Below are positions 1 to 7,158 of a stretch of 64,000 nt of DNA, one piece after another. Source of the stretch: Paenibacillus durus (GTDB lineage Bacteria; Bacillota; Bacilli; Paenibacillales; Paenibacillaceae); contig NZ_CP009288.1 of assembly GCF_000756615.1 (NCBI RefSeq), forward strand, positions 3,844,001-3,908,000. The letters run 5' to 3'. The notes beneath the pieces were generated by a model. It had not been told where the DNA came from and did not search any database. It saw only the letters and a list, made by a program, of their open reading frames with translations. The position numbers and the translations under genes were made by a program. Position 1 is the first letter of the stretch; every line of letters begins with the position of its first letter.

Positions 1-2
1 CC

Positions 3-80
3 GTCTATAAGGACTTTGTCGTAAGCCCCTCCCGCAGCGCTGCCGACTCCATTAAGGATAAGATCCGGCCGCTGCCCTAG
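3..80 (+). CDS. C-terminal end of an unidentified protein (partial)
   Basis: An open frame enters from the left edge and ends at TAG 78-80, giving the last 25 residues of a protein (begins VYKDFVVSPS, ends KIRPLP). It is convergent with the yhbD-like gene, whose stop lies only 22 bases away, which supports it being a true gene end. No family can be named from so little sequence. The frame could also be chance, since only 78 bases are visible. Confidence 0.4.
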   Translation, partial: VYKDFVVSPSRSAADSIKDKIRPLP

Positions 81-102
81 CTCCTTATCTTCCTCTGTCA
101 CT

Positions 103-735
103 CTACGATAACCTCCCTTTCAACTGTTCAACCAAATCTCCGAGCGTCACTTTCGCAACCAGCCGGACACCCTCATCGAAATAGAGTTCAGCCGGCGACG
201 GCGCTAGCAGAAATAAGGCAACGCCCATTTTCCGGACAAAATAAAGCTCGCACGGCTTACCTGTCAGCGCGCCGGCATGCTTCTCCAGCGTACGCAGCAA
301 AAGCCTTCCTTCATCCAGACTCATCTCCCCTCTGGCAAGTAAAGTGTCCGCCGCATACAAATGCAGAAGCTGCTCGAAGGAATACAAGCCCTCATTGCTC
401 TGAACCTCCGGTCCATACGCAGACATTGCAATATCCGTAACAATGTTTCGTTCTATTATAGCCTCTTTGGTCAAACGGATCTCGCTATACCCTTCCGTAT
501 TGGACAGTCTGCTGGCGAGCTCATCAAGCGAAAGATCATCCTTCATATTTAAGATATTTCGAATCCGGGCTTGAATAAGCATGCTTGGAAAAAAGGTCTC
601 CTGTCCAGTAAACGTGGATTTTCGGATAAACCATTCTTCCGGAATGAGCTGCTTGCGCTTCCAGCGGTAAAGCTGTCCGTATGAAATTCCGGTAAGGTCC
701 AGAAGCTCCTTTTTTGATATTAAATCATCCTCCAT
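103..735 (-). CDS. yhbD: YhbD-like (DUF4004) MerR-type HTH protein
   Basis: The protein has 210 residues. Its N-terminus (ISKKELLDLTGISYGQLYRWKRK, read as two pieces) is the MerR-like winged helix of the B. subtilis YhbD family, followed by the typical WFIRKSTFTGQETFF block. I chose the ATG at 735 because GAGGTGA lies just upstream and family members start MEDxLISKKELL; the frame stays open 38 codons further but without a binding site. A sigma-A promoter and palindrome lie upstream (756-784), suggesting autoregulation. In B. subtilis yhbD precedes bactofilin genes, but here the downstream neighbour is a convergent gene end, so that linkage is absent. The biochemical role is unknown; DNA binding is inferred from the fold. 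Confidence 0.85.
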   Translation of the reverse strand: MEDDLISKKELLDLTGISYGQLYRWKRKQLIPEEWFIRKSTFTGQETFFPSMLIQARIRNILNMKDDLSLDELASRLSNTEGYSEIRLTKEAIIERNIVTDIAMSAYGPEVQSNEGLYSFEQLLHLYAADTLLARGEMSLDEGRLLLRTLEKHAGALTGKPCELYFVRKMGVALFLLAPSPAELYFDEGVRLVAKVTLGDLVEQLKGRLS

Positions 736-755
736 TTTCTTCACCTCATAAACGC

Positions 756-784
756 ATTGTAACATAACATTGTTACGTTGTAAA
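756..784 (-). promoter_or_regulatory. Sigma-A promoter of the yhbD-like gene with palindromic operator
   Basis: On the minus strand -35 TTTACA (779-784) and -10 TACAAT (756-761) are 17 bp apart. A perfect inverted repeat GTAACA-N6-TGTTAC (759-776) fills the spacer and enters the -10. This is where MerR-family proteins usually bind, so control by the YhbD-like protein itself is a reasonable inference. Confidence 0.65.
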
Positions 785-817
785 ACTGTCGCTGCCCTGT
801 GTGCTGAATATAAATGG

Positions 818-845
818 TTAACTTTTGGTGTTTTGTTGGTATAAT
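818..845 (+). promoter_or_regulatory. Candidate sigma-A promoter of the DeoR-type gene
   Basis: TTAACT (818-823), 16 bp spacer, TATAAT (840-845), about 55 bp before the start codon at 900. The -10 is a consensus match; the -35 is weaker. Confidence 0.55.
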
Positions 846-899
846 GCAATTAAAGGCAATGTGCAGTTACATTAATCGATATACTAAGGAAGGATCGAC

Positions 900-1658
900 A
901 TGCTAAAGACCAAACGCATTAAGCAAATTCAGGATTATATCATTGAACACAACACCGTGTCGCTCGACGAACTCGTTGCTGTATTCGATGTTTCCAAAAA
1001 TACGATTAGACGGGATATCCAGGAACTGGTCGAAGGAGGGGAAGTTAAGAAGGTGTATGGCGGTGTAGCCGCTGTAAACCCGCCTCTCATTTCTTTTAAC
1101 GACAGAAAGTCGCAGAACCACAGCGAAAAACAGAGAATTGCCAAAGCTGCTGCGGGGTATGTAACTGACGGGGATATTATATACATTGATTCCGGAACAA
1201 CCACTCTTGAGATGATTGAATATATTAAGCATTTGAACTTGACCGTTATTACAAGCAATCTTGACTTCATCCTTGGTTCTCTGCCTTACGGCAATTTGAA
1301 TGTCATTTCAACTGGCGGTGTCCTGGAGCGCAAGACAAAATCATTTGCCAGCTTCAAAAATATGGACCTGCTGAAAGCGTACAATATTAATAAAGCGTTT
1401 ATGGCTTCAACCGGCATTTCAATCTTGAGCGGCGTAACCAATTCATCTCCGCTCGAGAGCGAAATCAAGCAAATCGTGGTCGAACGCTGCCGGGAAGTGT
1501 TCTTGCTTGTAGACCACAACAAATTTGGCAAGCATGCGCTCATGACCTACTGCAAGCTGGAAGATATCGATTATTTGGTTACCGGCACCATGCCCGGGAG
1601 CGATTACCAGCAGTTTGCGGAGGAGAACAATATCAAGCTTGTCATAGCCGATGAATAA
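900..1658 (+). CDS. DeoR/GlpR-family transcriptional regulator
   Basis: The protein has 252 residues, the usual length for the family. Residues 5-57 form the DeoR helix-turn-helix (KQIQDYIIEHNTVSLDELV, then VSKNTIRRDIQEL), followed by the GGVAAV joint and a DeoRC sugar-phosphate sensor domain with the YIDSGTTTLEM loop and VLVDHNKFG-like region near residue 200. The ATG at 900 has AAGGAAGG at good distance. Members repress sugar or nucleoside catabolic operons and are released by a phosphorylated sugar. No metabolic gene is adjacent on either side, so the target is not evident, and the gene appears monocistronic with a strong hairpin after it. Confidence 0.9.
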   Translation: MLKTKRIKQIQDYIIEHNTVSLDELVAVFDVSKNTIRRDIQELVEGGEVKKVYGGVAAVNPPLISFNDRKSQNHSEKQRIAKAAAGYVTDGDIIYIDSGTTTLEMIEYIKHLNLTVITSNLDFILGSLPYGNLNVISTGGVLERKTKSFASFKNMDLLKAYNINKAFMASTGISILSGVTNSSPLESEIKQIVVERCREVFLLVDHNKFGKHALMTYCKLEDIDYLVTGTMPGSDYQQFAEENNIKLVIADE

Positions 1659-1695
1659 CAGGCAGCCAAGCCGAATATCAACGCCTGCTCACACA

Positions 1696-1733
1696 AAAGC
1701 GCGTTCCCTCCGGGTCCGGAGAGGACGCGCTTT
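1696..1733. terminator. Bidirectional terminator between deoR-type gene and rplY
   Basis: The arms AAAGCGCGTTCCCTCCG (1696-1712) and CGGAGAGGACGCGCTTT (1717-1733) pair over about 17 bp with T-rich flanks in both directions. It fits two convergent genes. Confidence 0.75.
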
Positions 1734-1764
1734 AATTGTATATATCTCAATTGCGAGCCGCAGG

Positions 1765-2376
1765 TCAGGCTTTCGCTCCTTCGGCAACCTCTTCGGCCGC
1801 CGGTTCCGCAGCCCCTTCTTCGGCCGCAGGCTCTGCCTGGACAGCAGGCGGCGCGATCTTAACGACCAGCGTTTCCGGATCTGTCAGCACTTCCCATCCC
1901 GGATGCTTCGGCAGGTCTGAAACGAGCAGATGATCTCCGATATTCAAGCTGCTTACGTCCACTTCAAATACGGATTCCAGCTTGTCCGGCAGTGTGCGGA
2001 TATCCAGCTCATGCAGCTCGACCGTCTGCACGCCTCCGGCTTTAACCCCTTCCGGCGTACCGGTAAAATGCAGGGCTACCTTAGTGTCCAGCTCGGCTTT
2101 CAAATCAATGACATGGAAGTCGATATGCAGCAGCTTTTTGGTCAAAGGCTGGCGCTGTACGCCCTGAATAATCACATCTTTGGTGCCGGACGCCGGCAGT
2201 TCCGCTTTCACAATCGCCCGCGGATTTTTGCTCAGAATACTGTCTATCGTTTTTGCATCCGCGCTAAGGGAAAGGGATTCAGAACCCGCACCGTAGATGA
2301 CAACAGGCACCAGGCCCTGTCTCCGCTGCGCGGCAGGCTTCCCGGTTCTTTCCATCAATCGTACTGCTTCACTCAT
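1765..2376 (-). CDS. rplY: 50S ribosomal protein L25 / general stress protein Ctc
   Basis: The protein has 203 residues. The N-terminal L25 domain binds 5S rRNA (GLVPVVIYGAG, then ILSKNPRAIV), and a C-terminal TL5-type beta domain follows (LHFTGTPEGVKAGG, VSSLNIGDHLLVSDL). The tail after residue 180 is a low-complexity Ala/Glu extension common in this family. I chose the ATG at 2376 (MSEAVRLM), which has AGGAGG eight bases upstream, over an in-frame TTG two codons earlier. In B. subtilis the homologue Ctc is controlled by SigB; here a near-consensus sigma-A promoter is seen instead (2474-2502), with a hairpin in the leader. Confidence 0.95.
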   Translation of the reverse strand: MSEAVRLMERTGKPAAQRRQGLVPVVIYGAGSESLSLSADAKTIDSILSKNPRAIVKAELPASGTKDVIIQGVQRQPLTKKLLHIDFHVIDLKAELDTKVALHFTGTPEGVKAGGVQTVELHELDIRTLPDKLESVFEVDVSSLNIGDHLLVSDLPKHPGWEVLTDPETLVVKIAPPAVQAEPAAEEGAAEPAAEEVAEGAKA

Positions 2377-2411
2377 TACCAATTCCTCCTAAGTATGGAT
2401 TTAAAAACATA

Positions 2412-2442
2412 AGACCGATTAGATCTATATTCTAATCAGTCT
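2412..2442 (-). promoter_or_regulatory. Hairpin in the rplY 5' leader
   Basis: AGACCGATTAGA (2412-2423) and TCTAATCAGTCT (2431-2442) pair at 11 of 12 positions with a 7-base loop. On the minus strand the hairpin is followed by TTATGTTTTTAAA, so it looks like a weak terminator or a protein-binding leader between the promoter and the rplY ribosome binding site. Confidence 0.45.
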
Positions 2443-2473
2443 CATACTAACCATATTGCTTTGCTGTGCAACC

Positions 2474-2502
2474 AGTATAGCACTCCTGAAAACGAGAGTC
2501 AA
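2474..2502 (-). promoter_or_regulatory. Sigma-A promoter of rplY
   Basis: On the minus strand TTGACT (2497-2502) and TATACT (2474-2479) are 17 bp apart. The predicted transcript has a leader of about 90 bases containing the 2412-2442 hairpin. Confidence 0.75.
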
Positions 2503-2634
2503 AATTGTCATTTTACCCAAATTAATCCAAAATTCGCGATTTTCTGCCTTTGGTCAATATTATTCGAGTCTAACTCGCTTTTTGCCCGTAGAGAGAGTAA
2601 AATAACGGTAATCCATATAACAGGAGTGATGAAT

Positions 2635-2928
2635 ATGCGGCAAATTTCTTCAGGAGAAGGTCGGTTTTACATTGCCGGAGATGGAGAAGACCTTGCTGAA
2701 ATTACATACAAGTTGGACAATTCCAAGACAATGATCGTCGATCATACGTATGTATCGGAACAACTGCGGGGTCAGGGAGCAGGCGAAGAGCTGGTCAAAG
2801 CGGTTGTAGAAAAAGCAAGAAACGAGGGACTATCGATCATCCCTCAATGCTCCTACGCCGCGCATCAATTCAAGAAGCATCCCGAGTACGGGGACGTGCT
2901 GAATGAGAACGGAAGCGGTCTGTCTTAA
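2635..2928 (+). CDS. Small GNAT-like N-acetyltransferase (YjdJ/COG2388 type)
   Basis: The protein has 97 residues. It has the compact shape of the COG2388 branch of GNAT proteins: a beta sheet (FYIAGDGEDLAEITYKL), HTYVSEQLRGQGAGEELV as the acetyl-CoA loop, and the late CSYAAHQFKKHPEY motif. The frame opens at 2461, but the upstream part is AT-rich, non-conserved-looking sequence. AGGAG at 2622-2626 sits 8 bases before the ATG at 2635, and only 2 bases before the ATG at 2629, so I use 2635. The substrate is unknown; this branch is short and may act on small amines or a protein. Confidence 0.85.
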   Translation: MRQISSGEGRFYIAGDGEDLAEITYKLDNSKTMIVDHTYVSEQLRGQGAGEELVKAVVEKARNEGLSIIPQCSYAAHQFKKHPEYGDVLNENGSGLS

Positions 2929-2998
2929 ACAAACTGCCCGTTATTCGCAGCGAAATGTCCGCTCGGGCTGCGATTCCAATGATTAGGAGGAAACGGGT

Positions 2999-3856
2999 TT
3001 GGCGACACAGGAAATTTTACGAGAAATAGAGGAATTGCAGCGCCGCTGCGAAGATTATGATGGCATATCGCTGAAGCTTAACTGGGATTCGCTACGAAGC
3101 GAACCGGGGTCTGGAGGCGCTCAGTGGCTCTATACTTACGAAGAGGGGCTGCTGGCCGGATTTATCGGACTGTACAGCTTCGGCGGCGAAGTTGAAGTTT
3201 GCGGAATGGTGCGGCCCGGCTACCGCCGGCGCGGCATCTTCACCTCATTATGGCAGCAGGCCTATAAACAGATCGTCCGCATGAAGGCGAAGAGCATACT
3301 GCTCAATGCGCCGGCGGCTTCCAAATCCGCCTCCGGCTTTCTGAAGACCCTGCCGCTCGAGTTCAATCATGCGGAATACCAGATGAAATGGGACTATGAG
3401 AAGGCTGAGGACCGTTCAGCTTTCGAGAACAAGATCCTGCCTGATGACATGGTGATCCTTCGTCCCGCCCGCGCCGACGAGAAGAGACTGCTCGCCGTTC
3501 TCGACAGCATGGGCTTCAATACGACGCTGGAAGAAGCGGTAGAAATGTATGAAGAACTGGATGGGGAAAGCAGCAATGAGCATATCATTATTGAGCTTGA
3601 GGGGCAGCCCGTAGGCAAAATGCGGCTGTGGACAGAACATCACGAAACGTGGATTTACGCCTTCACCGTAGATGAGAGAATGCGGGGCCGAGGCATCGGA
3701 CGCAGCGCTCTTATTCAGACGATTCAACGGGAAAGACGCATCGGTAACGGAATTAACCTGGAAGTCGCACTGGACAACCCTAACGCGCTCGGACTGTATG
3801 AAAGCTGCGGATTCGTCATTACCAATAAGCAGGATTACTATCGTTATATCAGCTAG
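2999..3856 (+). CDS. Tandem-domain GNAT N-acetyltransferase
   Basis: The protein has 285 residues and starts at TTG 2999, after AGGAGG. It contains two GNAT folds. The first (residues about 40-125) has VRPGYRRRGIFTSLW as its acetyl-CoA loop. The second (about 150-285) has VDERMRGRGIGRSALI and ends with the standard VALDNPNALGLYESCGFV motif. In two-domain GNATs usually one half is catalytic; here the second half has the better motif set, and the first keeps an R-R-x-G-I/F loop. It follows the small GNAT by 70 bases in the same orientation and may share its transcript. The substrate cannot be inferred. Confidence 0.9.
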   Translation: MATQEILREIEELQRRCEDYDGISLKLNWDSLRSEPGSGGAQWLYTYEEGLLAGFIGLYSFGGEVEVCGMVRPGYRRRGIFTSLWQQAYKQIVRMKAKSILLNAPAASKSASGFLKTLPLEFNHAEYQMKWDYEKAEDRSAFENKILPDDMVILRPARADEKRLLAVLDSMGFNTTLEEAVEMYEELDGESSNEHIIIELEGQPVGKMRLWTEHHETWIYAFTVDERMRGRGIGRSALIQTIQRERRIGNGINLEVALDNPNALGLYESCGFVITNKQDYYRYIS

Positions 3857-3910
3857 ACCCGGTTAAGTGACTATTAAGCGTGAAAGATCCGCCGGGAACC
3901 GGCGGCATGA

Positions 3911-3942
3911 AGACCCTATGGTCCGGCGACGGTCCGTAGGGT
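3911..3942 (+). terminator. Possible terminator after the tandem GNAT
   Basis: ACCCTATGG and CCGTAGGGT pair with one mismatch, followed by CCTTGTGTGT. A second small hairpin, CCGCCGG/CCGGCGG, precedes it at about 3891. The T tract is poor, so the call is tentative. Confidence 0.4.
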
Positions 3943-4016
3943 CCTTGTGTGTCACAACGCGGCAGCCTAAGTCACATCAGGAGATGCCTTGATAAGCTGT
4001 CCTTACTGGTTCTGCC

Positions 4017-4730
4017 TCAGCTTTCGCCCTTTGACGTACAGTCTGCGCATCCGCTGCCTCCCTCGCTATTCAATACGGCTAGCAGCCTTAAGTAATCGAG
4101 CGAGGCTTCCAGCGTATAGGCATTCCCGTCGTAGAGGCGCCTCTCCTCCTCCATGAGATAATGAATCTCCACGCTCTCGGGCGGCGCGCCGAAAGTCTTG
4201 CGGCAGAACACGTTGGCCATATGTATGAACCCCCGGGCAACCTCCTCATTTCCGCACACCATGAACTTCTGCACATTCAGTCCGCTGCCTCTTCTGCGGG
4301 AGTGCCAGACCAATTGAAAGATGATGGACAAGTCCATTTGCAGTTCAGGTACGGGCACATACCACTGTTCATACAGCATGAACGGAATCTCTCCCTCGTG
4401 ACAACTGCTTACTAGGCGGACCAGTGCATCGGATATCGTATTTTTAACCTCCCAATAGTGCATAAGCGAAGGAAACAGTTGAACTCGCAGAGGCCATCTG
4501 CGCTCCAGGAGAAACTGAATAGGCGTCTCCCTGCGCACCTCGGGCGTTAAGCTGTAATAATCGTTTAACGTATGACCGACCGCATACTGCACCTGCTGCC
4601 GCCACAAAGGCAATTCTTTTCCGCCGGCGCTTACCTCCGCCATATCAAGCAGCGTACGCTCTACGATATAATCGTGAAATTTTGGAAGACGGGAGGCCGG
4701 ATTAGCAACTGCGCCGCATGCCGTATTCAT
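4017..4730 (-). CDS. Unknown protein co-transcribed with flavodoxin
   Basis: The protein has 237 residues and I do not recognise the family. No signal peptide or membrane segment is visible. There is a predicted mixed alpha/beta core (MDLSIIFQLVW, LNVQKFMVCG, VEIHYLMEEE), several aromatic-rich helices and a C-terminal CADC pair. The strand-strand-helix-strand order after residue 130 resembles a degenerate PD-(D/E)XK nuclease core, but the catalytic acidic/lysine residues are not evident, so this is only a thought. The start codon lies one base after the flavodoxin stop, with AGGGGT as binding site, so it should be translated from the Fur-controlled flavodoxin transcript. That suggests a role in iron limitation or redox supply. 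Confidence 0.7.
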   Translation of the reverse strand: MNTACGAVANPASRLPKFHDYIVERTLLDMAEVSAGGKELPLWRQQVQYAVGHTLNDYYSLTPEVRRETPIQFLLERRWPLRVQLFPSLMHYWEVKNTISDALVRLVSSCHEGEIPFMLYEQWYVPVPELQMDLSIIFQLVWHSRRRGSGLNVQKFMVCGNEEVARGFIHMANVFCRKTFGAPPESVEIHYLMEEERRLYDGNAYTLEASLDYLRLLAVLNSEGGSGCADCTSKGES

Positions 4731-4731
4731 C

Positions 4732-5184
4732 TTAAGATACCCCTACGCAGGCCTCGGCAAAACGCTGTCCGAATTTGCGGCAATCCTCTTTCTCCACGGC
4801 TGTCGGCCCATATTCAATTTTCAGACTCGTCTGTACTATGGCGGCGCCCTTTTCCCTCAGCTTTTCCTCAATCAGGTCAACCGCACCGCAGTAGATGTCA
4901 TAACCGGTGTCGCCGCTTCCGAACACGGCCGTCTTTCTGCCTGCTAAATCTATTTCATCCAGCTCCTCATAGAAATCGAGGAATTCATCGGGCAGCTCTC
5001 CGTCTCCCCAGGTGTAGGCTCCCAACACGGAACCATCATAGGATGCTATATCGAAGGCGCTGCAGTCGGTGACCGATTTCATGACCGCCTCTCCTCCCGA
5101 CTGGCGGATTCCCTCCGCGATCAGTTCCGCTATTTCCTCTGTATTGCCGGTCAGGCTGGCATATACCACCAATATTTTAGCCAT
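4732..5184 (-). CDS. Short-chain flavodoxin
   Basis: The protein has 150 residues, the size of short-chain flavodoxins. The FMN phosphate loop SLTGNTEE lies at residues 10-17, and the other FMN loops are LGAYTWGDGELPDEF (about 56-70) and FGSGDTGYDIYCGA (about 88-101). It shuttles electrons at low potential in the cytoplasm, replacing ferredoxin when iron is scarce. The open frame extends 64 codons upstream, but the ATG at 5184 has GGGGGAGG nine bases before it and begins the fold (MAKILVVYAS). The promoter has a perfect 7-1-7 Fur site in its spacer, so iron repression is strongly suggested. The next gene follows after one base. Confidence 0.93.
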   Translation of the reverse strand: MAKILVVYASLTGNTEEIAELIAEGIRQSGGEAVMKSVTDCSAFDIASYDGSVLGAYTWGDGELPDEFLDFYEELDEIDLAGRKTAVFGSGDTGYDIYCGAVDLIEEKLREKGAAIVQTSLKIEYGPTAVEKEDCRKFGQRFAEACVGVS

Positions 5185-5272
5185 GTTCCATATCCTCCCC
5201 CAAATGACAGAAAGCCGTTTTTGAAAACAATGAAAGTATCCCTTCTCCAGTAGCGGTGTGGGATATAAACCC

Positions 5273-5301
5273 ATTCTATTGATAATGATTATCAATGTCA
5301 A
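5273..5301 (-). promoter_or_regulatory. Fur-controlled sigma-A promoter of the flavodoxin operon
   Basis: Minus strand: TTGACA (5296-5301), 17 bp spacer, TAGAAT (5273-5278). The 19-bp perfect palindrome ATTGATAATGATTATCAAT (5278-5296) fills the spacer and contains the Fur 7-1-7 core TGATAAT-N-ATTATCA. Binding of Fe-Fur would block RNA polymerase directly. Confidence 0.9.
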
Positions 5302-5347
5302 TGATATTTTGCAGCAGAATAGCTCATGGATAAAGCGCTCGAACCGT

Positions 5348-5377
5348 TTGTTATAAACCGGCAAAATGATGTACAAT
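5348..5377 (+). promoter_or_regulatory. Candidate promoter of the methyltransferase gene
   Basis: TTGTTA (5348-5353), 18 bp spacer, TACAAT (5372-5377), about 35 bp before the start codon. It is divergent from the Fur-controlled promoter and about 50 bp away from the Fur box. Confidence 0.45.
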
Positions 5378-5411
5378 ATAGGCTAAATGAATTTTTGAAG
5401 GATGGATTAAC

Positions 5412-6275
5412 ATGTACATGGCTCGGGACTGGAAGGATTATGAGATTATCGATACAGGAGGCGGAGAAAAGCTGGAGCGCTGGGGGGATATCATTCTTCG
5501 GCGGCCGGACCCGCAAATTATATGGCCGCTTACAAAAGAAACCTCGCGGTGGAAGGATGTTCACGGACATTATCATCGCAGCTCATCGGGCGGCGGTCAC
5601 TGGGAAATGAAAAAAAGCATACCTGATAGCTGGAGCATCAGCTACGGCAAGCTTAGATTCCATCTTCGTCCAACCAACTTCAAGCATACGGGATTATTTC
5701 CGGAGCAGGCGGCCAACTGGAGCTGGATGATGGACAAGATTGCGGGCGCGGGACGTAAAATACAGGTGCTTAACCTGTTCGCTTATACAGGCGGGGCCAC
5801 CGTTGCGGCGGCCAGCGCGGGCGCTTCCGTCGTGCATGTCGATGCGGCCAAAGGCATGGTTCAGTGGGCAAAAGAAAACCTGCAGCTGTCCGGCCTCGGA
5901 GAGCGTCCGGTCCGGTTCATCACCGACGACGTCTTCAAATTCGTGCAGCGCGAGCAGCGCCGGGGCAATAAGTATGACGCGATCATTATGGATCCTCCCT
6001 CCTACGGCAGAGGACCCGGCGGCGAGATGTGGAAGCTGGAGCAGAGCTTGTATCCGTTTCTGGAGAGCTGCATGAGCATTTTGAGTGATAACCCGCTCTT
6101 CCTGCTCATCAATTCCTATACGACCGGCATTTCCCCAACCGTTCTGGAGAACATGCTGGCCATGACGATGAAATCGCGCTACGGAGGCAAGCTCAGCTCC
6201 GGGGAAATCGGCCTGCCGATCACTTCCTCCGGACTGAATCTGCCTTGCGGCATTCTCGGCCGCTGGGAGTCGTAG
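5412..6275 (+). CDS. Class I SAM-dependent RNA methyltransferase (RlmI/RlmL-like)
   Basis: The protein has 287 residues. The Rossmann SAM-binding motif I is VLNLFAYTGGATVAAASAGA (about 116-135), the acidic end of strand 2 is VVHVDAAKGMV, and the catalytic motif IV is MDPPSYGRG near residue 195. The FxYTGG and DPPS/YGRG signature belongs to the COG1092/COG2265-like rRNA cytosine or guanine methyltransferases. There is no PUA or THUMP domain, so it is a minimal form. The start at 5412 has GAAGGATGG upstream; an ATG two codons later is also possible. It is four bases from the next gene, a pseudouridine synthase, so the pair looks like an RNA-modification operon. The exact target base is unknown. 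Confidence 0.85.
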   Translation: MYMARDWKDYEIIDTGGGEKLERWGDIILRRPDPQIIWPLTKETSRWKDVHGHYHRSSSGGGHWEMKKSIPDSWSISYGKLRFHLRPTNFKHTGLFPEQAANWSWMMDKIAGAGRKIQVLNLFAYTGGATVAAASAGASVVHVDAAKGMVQWAKENLQLSGLGERPVRFITDDVFKFVQREQRRGNKYDAIIMDPPSYGRGPGGEMWKLEQSLYPFLESCMSILSDNPLFLLINSYTTGISPTVLENMLAMTMKSRYGGKLSSGEIGLPITSSGLNLPCGILGRWES

Positions 6276-6279
6276 AGCC

Positions 6280-7023
6280 ATGGTGCGGAGCGTAAACGGC
6301 GGACAGGAAGACGGACAGATGCCGGGTTCCTGTCAGATTTTGTATGAGGATAATCATCTTCTTGGAATCGTTAAGCCGGTTAACATTCCCGTACAGGAGG
6401 ATGCCACGGGAGATGCCGATCTGCTCACCCTGCTGAAAGAGGATGTCAAACGGCGCTATGATAAACCCGGCAATGTCTATATGGGCCTCGTTCATCGGTT
6501 AGACCGTCCCGTCGGCGGAGCCATGGTGTTCGCCAAGACCTCCAAGGCGGCTTCTCGATTGTCGGAAAGTGTCCGCAGCCGTAGCTTCCGCAAAGTGTAT
6601 TTGACCGTCGTACACGGACGGCTGCCTGCTCAAAACGGCCGATTGCGAAATATCCTGCTCAAAAATGCCAAGACGAACACAGTTACTGTTGTTCGGGAAG
6701 GTACACCTGGCGGAAAGGAAGCCATACTGGATTATACCGTACTTGGCTTCACCGAAGGTTTCAGTCTTGTAAAAGTGGACCTGCTTACCGGACGGTCTCA
6801 TCAAATTCGCGTACAGCTTGCCCATGCCGGCTGTCCGCTGTACGGAGACCAAAAATACGGAGCGTCCGTCAACAAGCCAGGACAGCAAATCGCGCTGTGG
6901 TCTTCGCTTGTCGGATTCCCGCATCCCGTTACTAAACAAGAAGTCGAACTGATCTCTCTACCTCCGCGTCAATATCCTTGGGACCTGTGGAGCGAAGAGC
7001 TTCAGGAGCGGGCTCTCAGGTAA
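6280..7023 (+). CDS. RluA-family RNA pseudouridine synthase
   Basis: The protein has 247 residues. It isomerises uridine to pseudouridine in rRNA or tRNA. The catalytic motif is VHRLDRPVGGAMVFAKT, with the nucleophilic aspartate of HRLDRP near residue 76. The later LLTGRSHQIRVQLAHAGCPLYGDQKYG block is the RNA-binding core of the family. There is no N-terminal S4 domain, unlike RluD, so it belongs with the short YhcT/YlyB-like or RluC-like group. The gene starts four bases after the methyltransferase stop and is followed by a strong terminator, giving a two-gene unit. Confidence 0.92.
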   Translation: MVRSVNGGQEDGQMPGSCQILYEDNHLLGIVKPVNIPVQEDATGDADLLTLLKEDVKRRYDKPGNVYMGLVHRLDRPVGGAMVFAKTSKAASRLSESVRSRSFRKVYLTVVHGRLPAQNGRLRNILLKNAKTNTVTVVREGTPGGKEAILDYTVLGFTEGFSLVKVDLLTGRSHQIRVQLAHAGCPLYGDQKYGASVNKPGQQIALWSSLVGFPHPVTKQEVELISLPPRQYPWDLWSEELQERALR

Positions 7024-7096
7024 AAGCAGCGACACTGTTACGCAGCGGGGTGTTCCCCCACAAAATTCATGTCAGCATTCCGCTGACCATTGCAAG

Positions 7097-7135
7097 AAGC
7101 AGGCTATCCCTCTGCGGGATAGGCCTGCTTTTGTT
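7097..7135 (+). terminator. Terminator after the pseudouridine synthase gene
   Basis: AAGCAGGCTATCCC (7097-7110) pairs with GGGATAGGCCTGCTT (7116-7130) with one bulge, followed by TTGTTAT. It may serve the convergent MarR gene too. Confidence 0.8.
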
Positions 7136-7158
7136 ATATCTGCCCCGCTAATTCCTGG

